DNA of 64,000 bases from Gonatopus flavifemur. Taxonomy: Eukaryota; Arthropoda; Insecta; Hymenoptera; Dryinidae. Under the pieces are notes generated by a model. That model was not told where the DNA came from, searched no databases, and saw only the letters and a program-made list of their open reading frames with translations. This document shows positions 11,075 to 22,000 of the stretch, piece after piece (position 1 is the first letter of the stretch; the number at the start of each line of letters is the position of its first letter). The position numbers and the translations under genes are program-made. The stretch lies in assembly GCA_018340375.1 (NCBI GenBank), contig JAFFJZ010000013.1:7790501-7854500 (forward strand). The letters run 5' to 3'.

Positions 11075-11330
11075 GGATCTCAACTGATTCAATTTGATTC
11101 AGTTTGAGATCCAATCACATTCCAACAGATCCAATTGGATCCAGTGATAGGATCCAATTACACGTGATTGGATTTCAGTGGATCTGGCCGGATCCAGTCG
11201 GATCCAATCGAATTTATTTCTGAACCTAAATCTAATTGAATCCGATCAGATCCACTCAGATTCAATCAATCTAATTGGATCCGGGCGAATATAGGCGAAA
11301 TATGAGTCTGGTCAGATCTATGTTACTCAC
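11050..11330. repeat. GATCC-rich imperfect palindromic repeat
   Basis: Dense in GGATCCAATTGGATCC-like words in both orientations, with intervening CAGATCC and GATTCAATT. It ends with GGCGAATATAGGCGAAAT...GGTCAGATCT, which closely matches the end of the tract at 16510-16805 (GGCAGATATAGGCGGAAT). A dispersed repeat family. Non-coding. Confidence 0.75.
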
Positions 11331-13054
11331 GTTTGAATCGTTCATTGAAACAAATTGATGATCGAATAACAAAATACTCAGCTGTCGAAGACCTAGATTC
11401 CAATTCCAAGAAGCTGATTGAAGAAGATAAATGACTATGATTTATCAGATTTCATGAGTTTGAATTTTCGTTTCTTTTCTATAAACGATTCAAATTTCGA
11501 AACTGCGTCAGATCTGATGATTTTTTCCCGGGTGGTTTACTATGTAGTGACATGATATATCAGCCAGTGACAACCAGAATATTCACAGATACGTCACAAA
11601 GGCTGACAATTCCTATCGAATTTCCTGACTTGATGAAACTTGATTAAATGTATTTAATATTAGAAGTCAATATGTTTCTCGATCCCCACGATCACATAGT
11701 CAATTCAACTGTGGATATTTTCCAGTGTAGGGATCGTACTGACGGTCTCCAGCAGTGAGGACACTAAGATCCGTGTCCTATGGAGCGGAATTCGCATACA
11801 GCGAAATCAGCGGACCCAGTGATTGAAAAGAGAGGCAACAGCTGGTCAACTCCCTTTTCATTTGGCAGTTCCACCGATTTCGTTTTACGCCAATTCCACT
11901 CTGAGGGTCGACACCCTAAATCCGATAATGCCACATCGCGTTATATTAGCAGTCTTGGGCTTTTGAACTCATCAGTACAAAGATTGCGGGGATCCCCTTG
12001 GGATGATTTTGGCATCTATTAATTCATGCACAACATCTCGTAGTCCTAACTAAGTAATGATGATTTGATAACTCACATTATCCATTCTTTCTGAATGAAT
12101 GATGAAAACTTTGACACAGAGTGATATTCTCGGACTTACGTAGAATTGGGTCAATATTATTGAATAATAACTATTGAGATTCACGATCAATATTGAGTTT
12201 TTATACCTTGAACATTCCATCACAATACAGCTGAGTGCATCGGAACAGAGCTTTCATCATAGTGTCGGGAATAAAAATGAGTGCGAGAAACCGGTCGGCC
12301 CCAACTGCGCGACCGCGATGAATGATTCTCATCGGTTGATATTCTTCAAACTTCTGAACTCACTAATTAAAGTTACGAGGTGTTGAGGGAATGACTTTGT
12401 TTTGAGCAGCTAACAACATCTGCTTGTACTTTCTATGATAGTCCAAAGCATCTCGAAACGGCCCATACCTGTGATAATCCAATCATTCTCATAAAATGTG
12501 ACATCTTAGTGGGATCAATAATTGTTCATAACACCTGCACGGGAAGTTCAACATTCTGGACCCCGTTTGAAGGGGGGGAAGAGGTCGATTTGACTCCGAT
12601 TACTTCTCCCCGCATTTTCCTCCTTCGGGAAGAGAATCGAGGGAGTTGAGAGAGACTCTCTCTCTCTCTCTATCTCTCGACTCCGTTTCGATTCTCTTCC
12701 AACTTTCTCTCGATCCCCTCTCAACTCTCTCCCTCAACTCTCGGTGAATTCTCTCTGGACTCAAATATCGATGATCACGATATTCAACAAAACGAATTGA
12801 ATATACAGGAAGAATCACGAGCTCAATACTCCCAAATGAGAGGAAAACGGAACATCAATACGGTCTACGAAATTTTACCAAGTATATGGGACATTCAACT
12901 TCCCTCACAGGTAGTATGAAAAGTACCATGTGTAACGCGGGAGGAAGCGGGAATATCCCATCATTTTGATTGCCAGCACTCGCCTTCAGCTCGTGCAACA
13001 AATCTCCCGCTGGTGGGAAATTGCCTCCTTTTCTCCCTAGATACACAAATAGCT
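11331..13054. other. No gene seen; includes (CT)n microsatellite
   Basis: Long stretch without a supportable gene. A CT/GA-rich microsatellite-like tract lies at about 12645-12745 (CTCTCTCTCTCTATCTCTCG and variants), which explains the biased minus-strand open frame there. The rest is unassigned. Confidence 0.5.
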
Positions 13055-13175
13055 ATGGAATGGATTTGACCAGATCCGTATTTTGTCTATATCCACCCGC
13101 ATCAAATTGAATCCCAACAGATCCGATTGAATATGAATTTGGTGCCTATCAGATCTTACCTCCCCGTGGATGATT
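13055..13175. repeat. GATCC-type repeat, short segment
   Basis: Contains TTTGACCAGATCCGTATT, CAACAGATCCGATTGAAT and CAGATCTTACC, the same word set as the tracts at 11050-11330 and 16510-16805. With the latter it brackets the LINE. Confidence 0.55.
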
Positions 13176-13199
13176 ACGAGTCTTCCAGGGGGATATTCA

Positions 13200-16100
13200 T
13201 GATACCTATCCTTGATATCCTTTTTATCCATCCCTGGTAGTATCTGCTTCCTTTACGTGATAGGGAGGATAAGTATCTCAGAGTTGGATCTTTTTTTTGA
13301 GTGGAATGAACTGCTCAAGAGAAAGAATACAAACCGAGAGGAACGAAATCATCCTAATGCCAGGAACATCGGGAAAAACGGAAGGGAAGCGAGGGGAAAC
13401 TACCGTCCTTGACATGTTTCAATACTTACCGAAGAAATGAAATCTTTTCCAAACCTGGAATATTATGTAACAACAACAAACGAACGAATTAATGAATACA
13501 TGATGGCGCTCTCTCGGGTAAAATATTCCGGGAGTAAACTAGTCTCCCGTTTGGATCTCCGGGTGGAGGCTGCTCGAGGAAGCTTCATCAGCAAAGAACA
13601 AGAACCGAAGAAAAGGATAGGGGGAAGACACAACATTCTCCGAGTCGGAGCGTGGAATGTAAGATCACTGAGGCAAGTGGGAAAATTGGAAAATTTGAAA
13701 TTAGACATGAATAGGTTGAATATAGACGTGATGGGGATTAGCGAAATGAGATGGCCACAATAGGGCGATTTCTGGAGTGGCGATTATAGAATAATTCATA
13801 CAGGATCAAAGAACGGTCAAGCAGGTGTAGGAATTGTAATGCATAAAAGAGTAGGAAATAGAATAGAAAATTATTTGCAGCATGATGAACGTGTGATGAT
13901 GGTGAGAATCAGAACAAAGCCGGTAGACACAGTCATAGTCCAAGTATATATGCCCACATCTGCATATTCGGAGGGAGATATTGGTAAAACGTACGAAGAA
14001 ATAGGAAAAGTGATAGAATATGTGAAGGGAGAAAAGAATTTGATAGTGATGGGGGATTGGAATGCGATAGTAGGGAAAGGAAAAGAGGGCAACATGATAG
14101 GAGATTTTGCGTTAGGGAGGAGGAACGATGAAGGACAACGTTTAGTCGAATTTTGTGTAAATCATAAGATAGTTATCACAAAAACTTTATTTGAAAATCA
14201 TCCAAGAAGAATCTACACTTGGAAAATGCCAGGAGGTACAGCAAGATACCAAATTGATGACATATTAGTGGAACAAACATTTAGAAACCAAGTGAAAAAC
14301 TTCAAAACTTATCCCAGTGCAGATATAGATTGTGATCTTAATATGTTGATGATGAAATGTTCTCTGAAATTCGAATCTCTGAAGAAGAAAAGGAAAATGC
14401 AGGAAAGATGGAATTTGAAGAACCTCAAGCAGAAACAAACACATGAGGCATTCGAGAAAATGTTGAATGAAAAATTGGGAGATCAAAAAGAGAAAAACTT
14501 GGGAATACAGAAGAGATGGACAAAGAGGGAGGGGAATATAGGAGAATGTGTGGATAAGATTTTGAAGAATAATGGGGTAGAGCCTAAAAACCCATGGGTA
14601 ACGGGAGAAATTTGAGAATTGATAAATGAAAGAAGAAAATACAAGAATAATGATAGCCAAGAAGGCCAGCAACGATACAAATCATTGAGGGATAAAATGA
14701 TAAGAGAATCAAGGAGAGCAACAGAACAGTGGTTAGAAGAGAGATGTCAGGGAATAGAAATAAGATTGCATTCAGGAGAAAAAGATGGAGCATATAGGAT
14801 TAATCAAAGATTTTTCGGACAAATGAAATCTAGAAGCAATAAGATTAGAAACTCTCTAGGACGACAATTGATAGAAACGGAAGAGAAAATAGAACAGTGG
14901 ATCAATCATTTGGAAGACTTGTATAGAGGAAAAGATGATATAGCACTTTTAGAGAAGGAGGAGGATGTAGATGAGGAAGAATTGGGAGATTTGATATTGA
15001 GATCAGAATTTGACAGGGCTTTGGAAGAATTGAAAAATAATGAAGCGCCAGGCATAGATGGCATAAGTGCAGACCTTATCAAAGCCTCGAGTGAAGGAAC
15101 TCGTGACGCACTGTATGAATTGATTAGAGATATGTACGAAAAAGGAGAAGTACCGGAAGATTTCCAAAAGAATAAAATTGTCGCTATCTCGAAAAAACAA
15201 GAGGGGGACAAATGCGAGAACTACAGAACGATCAGTCCAACTTCACATGCTCCGAAAATACTGACCAAAATTATATACAGGAGGATGGAAAATAAAATAG
15301 AGAGTAGATTGGCAGAAGATCAGTTTGGTTGTAGGAGAAATAGGGGAACGTGAGAAGCAATTTCAGCACTTAGGGCAGTGATAAAGAAAAGGATAAAAGG
15401 ATAACGCTGAAAAAATCTGTGTACACAGGTTTTGTAGATATACAAAAAGCTTTCGATAATGTGGACTGGGAGAAGATGTTTGCGATCCTGAAGAAGGTGG
15501 GGATAAATTATAAAGATAGAAGAATAATATACGAATTATATAAAAATCAAAGTGCAATAATAGACATAGAGGGTCAGGAAGGGGGAGCACAAATAAGAAG
15601 AGGGGTGAGACAAGGATGCTCATTATCGCCACTGATTTCCAATTTATATATAGAGGAAGCAATGAACGAAGTGAAGGAGGAAATTCAATCGAAATTACAG
15701 ATTCAGGGAGAAAATATAAGTATGTTGAGATTCGCGGATGACATAGCTATACTTGCCACGAGTAGTACTGAGTTAGAAAATACTCTCAACACTATGAGAA
15801 CGATATTATTGGAGAACTATTGTATGAATATAAATGAAGACGAAACAAAATTCATGATGTATACAGCAGCGAATACAGCTAGAAGAACGAAAATCAAAAT
15901 AGATACCGAGACAATTGAACAGGTGAGAGAATTCGAATATCTAGGACGCATAATAACAGAAAACGGCAAAAGCGAAAGAGATATAAGAGCAAGAATAGCA
16001 CAAGGGAATCAGGCTTTTCACCAAAAGAAACAGTTATTATGCTCAAAGAATATAAGCTTGGAAGTAAGGAAGAAATTCTTGAGAGGTTATGTTTGCAGCG

Positions 16101-16519
16101 AGGCATTATATGGTTGCGAACCTTGGACAATGGGGAAAACTGACCAACGAAGACTTGAAGCTTCTGAGATGTGGTGTTATAGGGGGATGCTCAGAATAAA
16201 ATGGATAGACAGAGTCAAAAATGAAGAAGTATTCGAACAGATCAATGAAGAAAGAAATCTTTTGAAACACATCGTGAAAAGGAGAAGCAATCTTATAGGA
16301 CACACATTATGGCATGAGAGTTTATTGAAAACAATATTGGGAGAGAAAATGAATGGTAAAACTGTTAAAGGTAGACCTAGAGCAAGTTATATGAAGCAAA
16401 TCGTACAAGACAAGGGATGCAGTAGATATGTAGAAATTAAACGTTCGGCGGATAATAGACAGGGATGGAGGGTCTCATCAAACCAGTCGTCAGACTGATT
16501 ACTCCATGATGATGATGAT
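13200..16519 (+). mobile_element. RTE-like non-LTR retrotransposon, broken
   Basis: An endonuclease-RT reading region is followed at its 3' end by a short ATG/ATGATG simple-sequence tail (about 16506-16519). RTE-clade elements are about 3.2 kb, end in short tandem repeats and code one long protein, all matching here. The 5' limit is inferred and could lie anywhere between about 13170 and 13437. No target duplication was identified because both flanks are repetitive. Confidence 0.75.
13437..16498 (+). pseudogene. RTE-like endonuclease-reverse transcriptase, broken
   Basis: This protein would nick DNA with an AP-type endonuclease and prime reverse transcription there. The endonuclease domain shows VGAWNVRSLRQVGKL, IDVMGISEMRW, VMGDWNAIVG and YQIDDILV. 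The RT domain shows NEAPGIDGISADLI, GFVDIQKAFDNVDW, GVRQGCSLSPLISNLYIEE and the catalytic RFADDIAILA. A C-terminal region (LYGCEPWTMGK, RRLEASEMWCYRGMLRIKW, KGRPR) is typical of RTE-type proteins. Three in-frame stops (TAG 13761, TGA 14613, TGA 15351) and one frameshift between 15353 and 15419 inactivate it; otherwise domain order and length are intact, so decay is moderate. The frame ends at 16498 just before the simple repeat tail. Clade assignment rests on domain features and tail type and should be checked by RT phylogeny. Confidence 0.88.
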
Positions 16520-16805
16520 CAGATCTCAACGATCCAATAATAAGATTCAATTAGATCTGATCAGATCCCGAGTGCATCTGATAGGATGTCAATGCATTTG
16601 ATCGGATTCCATGAAATTCAGATTATAATATGAATTCGATTGGATCTGACTGGATCCGATCAGATGCGCTGAGATCCGAGCAGATTCAATTGGATCTGTT
16701 GAGATGTAATTGGATCGCAAATTGGATCAAATTAGATCCTTTGGAATCTAATTGAACCCAGGCAGATATAGGCGGAATACGGATATGTTCAGATCCAATC
16801 ATTTT
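16510..16805. repeat. GATCC-rich imperfect palindromic repeat
   Basis: Runs of CAGATCTCAACGATCC, AATTGGATCTG, ACTGGATCCGATCAGAT and related words in both orientations. The right end (GGCAGATATAGGCGGAAT...TTCAGATCC) matches the right end of the 11050-11330 tract. Non-coding. Confidence 0.75.
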
Positions 16806-16929
16806 TCCCTGGGTACCCTCTGTCCAAAATCATAACTCATACACAAAAGGACCCCATGAATATGATGAAATTGAAAACCCCGAATCAATTCTCATCAATT
16901 TTTTATCAATGAAATAAATACTCACTCAC
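16806..16929. other. Unassigned; intron side of a possible splice donor
   Basis: AT-rich. On the minus strand it begins with GTGAGTGAGTATT, a good splice-donor match, immediately after the candidate exon at 16930-17330. Confidence 0.3.
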
Positions 16930-17330
16930 CCTTTGACTTCAGTTCATCATAAATTGCCCTGATGTCATGCTCTCTTGCAGCCAGAGTCAAAACCTCTAAT
17001 GCTTCTTGAAACTCCAATCAGAATAAATAGTGTGGATCGTCAGGATGAGGGTGCTGTCCATTTACTTATATTTTTTGATTTCCAAAGTTGTGTCAAGTTT
17101 TAGTTTCGCTCTGCGGGCTCCATTCTTTCTTCTACTTCGGAAAATCGTCCCAGGGTGCTCATTGTCCCGTTAATATACGTGTTCTTCTTAAAAATGCTTG
17201 GTGTTATAAATTGCTGTTTTCCTGGAAGTCCCTGAGTTTCTTTCCCTGGGATTGAAATGAAAGTCATTCGCTTGTGGTCTGATATCGAATTCACAGCAGG
17301 CAGTACTTGAGTAGACAGTAAAGAGTTCAA
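16930..17330 (-). other. Possible host exon relic (unrecognised)
   Basis: On the minus strand, one segment reads EFQEALEVLTLAAREHDIRA then IYDELKSKG and stops at a consensus donor (AAAGG then GTGAGT at 16929-16924). Upstream on the same strand, 17330-17100 is open (77 codons, containing RMTFISIPGKETQGLPGKQQ and STLGRFSEVEERMEPAERN). The two are not in one continuous frame: stops separate them. This pattern can come from a decayed exon or retrocopy. No protein family is recognised, and a chance open frame cannot be excluded. Confidence 0.25.
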
Positions 17331-17613
17331 TAATTTTTATCAACCCTTCAAGAAAACACTGGGTCTTTTAGACCCCGTTCTCAATCACTTTGGCGAATTG
17401 TCACACCATGATAATTACATCAAATGAATTCTTATTCATATCAACTTATTTTTCGATATTTCAAGTATTTTTGACGCCGATCGCACCTTTCGTTTCAAAC
17501 TGACAGACGATCAAAGTTTGCATGACAAAATGGGTGTGTTCTCGGAGGGTTGAACAGTGTTATTCGTACCTCATTCATACATTCTACAAACGTTTCTATT
17601 GCGTATAAGTATA
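17331..17613. other. No gene seen
   Basis: Unassigned sequence leading up to the first CACTGTAAAAAATTTC MITE. Confidence 0.4.
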
Positions 17614-17743
17614 CACTGTAAAAAATTTCTTTGTGGATTTACAAAAAAATTTCTGAATTTTTTTTGGAATCCAACGAAAACAAAAATATATAAAACACTT
17701 CCAGACTTCTTTTTATGAATCCACAAAGAAATTTTTCACAGTG
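17614..17743. mobile_element. MITE, CACTGTAAAAAATTTC family
   Basis: Inverted termini of 26 bp with one mismatch, starting CACTGTAAAAAATTTCTTTG and, in reverse, CACTGTGAAAAATTTCTTTG. It is flanked by TA on both sides (17612-17613, 17744-17745), as in Tc1/mariner insertions. 130 bp, no coding capacity. Related copies: 17915-18139 and, more distant, 43796-44038. Confidence 0.9.
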
Positions 17744-17914
17744 TACGTTGAACTGCTGTTGCTGCTTGGGCGTTCACGTTTACGTTTTCCGTTTGTGTCG
17801 TCTATGTAGACAGACCATGAGTGATTGATTTTTATTTCATCCATACGTGGAGTAAAGAAAATAGTTGGACTCTTATCAAATGCGTGTGTTTGCTGCATGT
17901 GACGTCCTTAGATG

Positions 17915-18139
17915 CACTGTAAAGAGTTTCTTCGTGGATTTACAAGAAAGTTCAAAAATTTTTTTACATAACTTACTTCCTTGGATTTCAAAAACAGTTT
18001 CGGGAGAATCAAAAATTTGGTATCACTCAACAAAAAGTTTTGGCTTCCTCCAAACTTTTTGTGGAATCCATCGGAAAAGGGCTTATGTAACAAAATTCCA
18101 AACTTTTTTTGTAAATCTACGGAGGAGTTTCTTACGGTG
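17915..18139. mobile_element. MITE, same family, longer copy
   Basis: Left end CACTGTAAAGAGTTTCTTCG and reverse right end CACCGTAAGAAACTCCTCCG continue into matching GTGGATTTAC / GTAGATTTAC. About 225 bp. The flanking dinucleotide is not a clean TA. Non-coding; plus-strand open frames over it are chance. Confidence 0.8.
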
Positions 18140-18457
18140 TGAAAGAAAAGGTAAAATGTTTTCCCCTTGGACTTCTGTTTTCATCTAATGACATCGCATG
18201 CGGCGAACGCACACATGTAATTTCATCTTTACGGTGAATGCTGTCGTATTTACGGTTACGAAGAATGAGATTTTTACTCCTAATTCACTTCCAACAAACT
18301 CCATTTAAATTATCGATCGAGCCTGAGCGGCTGGACACGATCGAGTTATGTGGGTCGCTCAAATTTCAAGTTCACCGAAGAGTTGAAAACTCTAAGGCGG
18401 CAACCGTAGCTGTGTTCGGAACGAAGGAAACGACGATTCAGTGAGGGAAGAACAAAT
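18140..18457. other. No gene seen; left flank of BEL element
   Basis: Moderately GC-richer sequence with no open frame I would defend. It is the target into which the BEL/Pao element inserted; its continuation resumes at 25522. Confidence 0.45.
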
Positions 18458-18462
18458 GAGTG

Positions 18463-18955
18463 TGATAGTATAATGGAATAGGGAATAGATGGACTGTATT
18501 ATAGGAGAAATTGAAAGGAGAAGAAAAGAGTGCGTAAGAGAAGTAAAGGAAGCCGAATCCGGTGAAAAGAACGAGAAATCACAAATGAGTTTTTCACTGA
18601 ATTTAATGATCAACACAATTCACTGCTTATGCAATGATAAAAATAACAGTAAGTTTAAACAAATGAAACTTGGGAACTTGGTCCCAAACCGAACTACTTG
18701 GAAAATTCCCGAACAAAGGAAAAGAATGAACCCGTACGTCTTAGCCGTGTGAAAAGCGAAAAACTTGTGTGTCAGAGAGAGACTCGTCAACGACTGTACT
18801 ATGTAAGAAGGGCTCTCTCCTCACTTGTCGTTATCCCTGATATCGCCAATTGAGGAGAGGGGGTCCCAAGAATTTCAATATTTCAAGAGCCATCGCAAGC
18901 TACTCGGTCCACCCGCGAAAGTCCGAGAATTATGAAATTCGGGAAAGACCGAACA
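18463..18955 (-). repeat. 3' LTR of the BEL/Pao element
   Basis: Begins TGATAGTATAATGG and ends GACCGAACA on the plus strand; near identical to the right LTR. The element is on the minus strand, so this is the 3' LTR. The 87-codon plus-strand frame inside (18489-18752) occurs in both LTRs and is not a gene. Confidence 0.95.
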
Positions 18956-18975
18956 TCCCGCCCGCCTCGATGCAG
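18956..18975 (-). promoter_or_regulatory. Polypurine tract of BEL element
   Basis: On the minus strand the bases just before the 3' LTR read GAGGCGGGCGGGA, purine-rich with a few pyrimidines, in the place expected for the plus-strand DNA primer. Assignment is by position. Confidence 0.6.
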
Positions 18976-19049
18976 ATCGAAATCACCCATGCTCTGCTCC
19001 TGAGAAGAAAAAACGGAGTAGCAACTCCGCCCGCCATGCCGGGATGAGT

Positions 19050-22000
19050 TTAATCCTCCAGAGGTAGAGGACTCAGCCTCACAATAGGCCGACGAAGAAC
19101 TGAGTTTGCTGTGTGGACCGTAACAACCCTGACTTGTCCGTCAGCGCCAGGATGCTGCTCGATGACCCGTCCAAGAGCCCATTTGGTGGGGGGATATCGC
19201 TCGTCCTGAACAAGTACGATTTGTCCAACGTCGAAATTCTCCTTCAACGATCGCCATTTCGAACGTTGTTGGAGATGGTGCAGATATTCACGGGACCATT
19301 TTGACCAAAAATCTTGCAGCATTCGCTGAAGTAATTGCCACCGTGAGAGGTGATTTACCCGCTCTTGCATGAGACTGGGTTCTGGGATACCGACGATAGA
19401 GCCTCCAACGATGAAATGTCCTGGAGTGAGGACTGAAAGATCATCAGGATCAGCTGATGTTGGGCACAACGGCCTAGAATTTAAACAAGCCTCTATTTGG
19501 ACCAGAACAGTGGCGAGCTCTTCGAAAGTTAATTTTTGGTCCCCGATGACTCTGATCAAGTGAGTCTTAACACTCTTCACGCCTGCCTCCCAGATCCCTC
19601 CGAAATGAGGCGCCTGCGGAGGAATGAATTTCCAGGATGTGCCATCGTTAGCCAAAACCTGTGCTATGTCCTGATAGAACTCCGTAGAAGAGCGAAATAA
19701 GGCCCGTAACTCGTTACTAGATCCCCGAAATGTCGTACTGTTATCCGAATAGAGCTCCAGTGGGGACCCGCGACGACCTGCGAATCGGCGGAAAGCCGCT
19801 AGGAAAGCATCTGAGGAACAATCGCTTACTACTCCGAGATGAACTGCCTTAGTGACAAGACAGACAAAGAGGCAGATGTAAGCCTTGGACGTAGTAGCAC
19901 CGCGACCCTTTTTGGATTTGAGAAGTACAGGACCTGCGTAATCGAGACCAGCCCTAGTGAAAGGACGAGCGGGCATCAGACGCGCCGCCGGAATTTGACC
20001 CATCAGTTGGTTCCCCATCCTTGGATGACTCCTATGGCAGGTGACGCACCTGCGAATGCACGATTTTACCATAACCTTTGCACCCACAATCCAAACTTGT
20101 CCTAATAGGATACCCATTGTGAGCGCAACTCCCCCGTGAAGTGCCTGGCGATGTGCCTGAATAACGAATAGCTCACTAAGAGCTCCGCTCCTAGGGAGGA
20201 TAGGAGGATGTTTCGCGTTGTAAGAAAGTTGCGAGTATTGCAATCTCCCTCCAACCCTAAGCAAACCCTGTGAGTCCAAGAAAGGATTGAGCGTGTTAAG
20301 AGCACTCTTGCGAGGAAGACTCTGATTCTTTTCCAGAGCTGCTATTTCTATTGGAAAACTGATCGACTGAACCGTCCTGATGAGAATGACTCGTGAGTCT
20401 CTTAATTCCTCAGCAGAGATGAAAGATGAAGGAACAGTTTTACCTTGGGAACGTCGGATAAAGCGCGAACATTGTGCAATGACTCTTATCATTTTTGTCA
20501 CCGAAGAACAGCGGGAAATTAATTTTAATACGACATTTGCTTGTTCCCTAGTGTGAGCCACTAGAACAGAAGCGCTACAAGTTTCTCCCGACTCTGCATT
20601 CTCAACTGTAGGCTGTTGAGGCCAGGATTCCTTTTCCCGCGAGAGCCATTGCGGTCCGTGCCACCATAATGTTGAAGATTGTAAACCTGAGGGGGATGTG
20701 CCTCGAGTGGCAATATCCGCCGGATTCTCCTTTGTTGGGACGTAATTCCATTGAATGTCCGGCAGTGACGTCTGGATGAAAGAGACTCGGTTTGCCACAA
20801 ATGTGGCCCAAGTGCTTGGATGCTTATTTATCCAAGCTAGCGCAACTTGGCTGTCAAGCCATGCAGAAATTGGGACATCAAAGAAGCTTTGAGATTTCCG
20901 AACCTGAAGAAGAAGCTTAACCAATAAAGCAGCTGAGCACAGTTCCAATCTCGGAACGCTCAACGTCTTGACCGGAGCAACTTTGGTTTTTGACGTCAGA
21001 ATGGTAACTGTATAATTCCCCTGCATTGAAAGTAATCGCAGGTATACTACCGCCGAGTAGGCTCGCGTAGAAGCGTCTGCAAACCCGTGGACCTGCAGTT
21101 CACAGCTCCCAGAACAATACCCTGTCCACCTTGGGATACGAAGAGTAGTGATCTCACCCAGAGTAGTTGAATACGCGTCCCATTTCTCCCGAATATGCAA
21201 AGGAACTGGGGCGTCCCAATCCACCCTTAGCAGCCATAGATCTTGGATCAGGACTTTTGCTACTACAGTAATCGGGGTAATCCATCCTAGAGGGTCGAAT
21301 ACCCGTGAAATGCTGGAAAGAATGGAGCGTTTTGTAGGACTCCTATCGTGAGTGCCACACAATGAGTTTGAGGGAGTCGGAATCTCGAAACTGAAAGCGT
21401 CCTCTGTTGGGATCCATACGATCCCCAACATTCGGAGCGGTTCGTGAGGGTTGAATGAGTGAGAATTTTGCCCCACCGAAGCTTGATCTAAACCGTGCAA
21501 GAGCGCAGGATGGTTTGCAGACCATTCGTCCAATGAAAAGCCAGCAGAGCTCATGATACCCACAAGTTGTACCCGAATCTGCAATGCAGCTGAAATGTCA
21601 TCAGCTCCCGAAAGGATATCGTCAACGAATGTTTCGTGTCGAATAGAATGAGCTCCAAGAGGATACCTCTCACCCTCATCTTGAGCCAATTGAATTAGAG
21701 TTCTCAGAGCGAGAAAGGGGGCACAAGCAGTACCGTAGGTCACTGTAGACAAACGAAAATCACGGATGTTAGTTTCGCTCGACTCCCTCCAGACAATCCT
21801 CTGAAGATCTTGATCGTCTGGGTGCACTAGAACTTGACGGAACATTTTGACAATGTCCGCAGAGAACACATATTGATGTCGACGCCAATCTAGAATTACC
21901 AGAGGCAAATCTGATTGAAGCGCTGGACCCGGAAATAGAGAGTGATTCAGAGAATCACCAGAAGCAGTTCGTCGTGATGCATCAAACACGACCCTAATTT

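Noticed and set aside
12600..12818. Arginine/glutamate-rich minus-strand frame
   Set aside because: Explained by the CT/GA microsatellite at 12645-12745.
18489..18752. 87-codon plus-strand frame, repeated at 25050-25313
   Set aside because: Both copies lie in the two LTRs of the BEL element and are antisense to it. Identity reflects LTR duplication.
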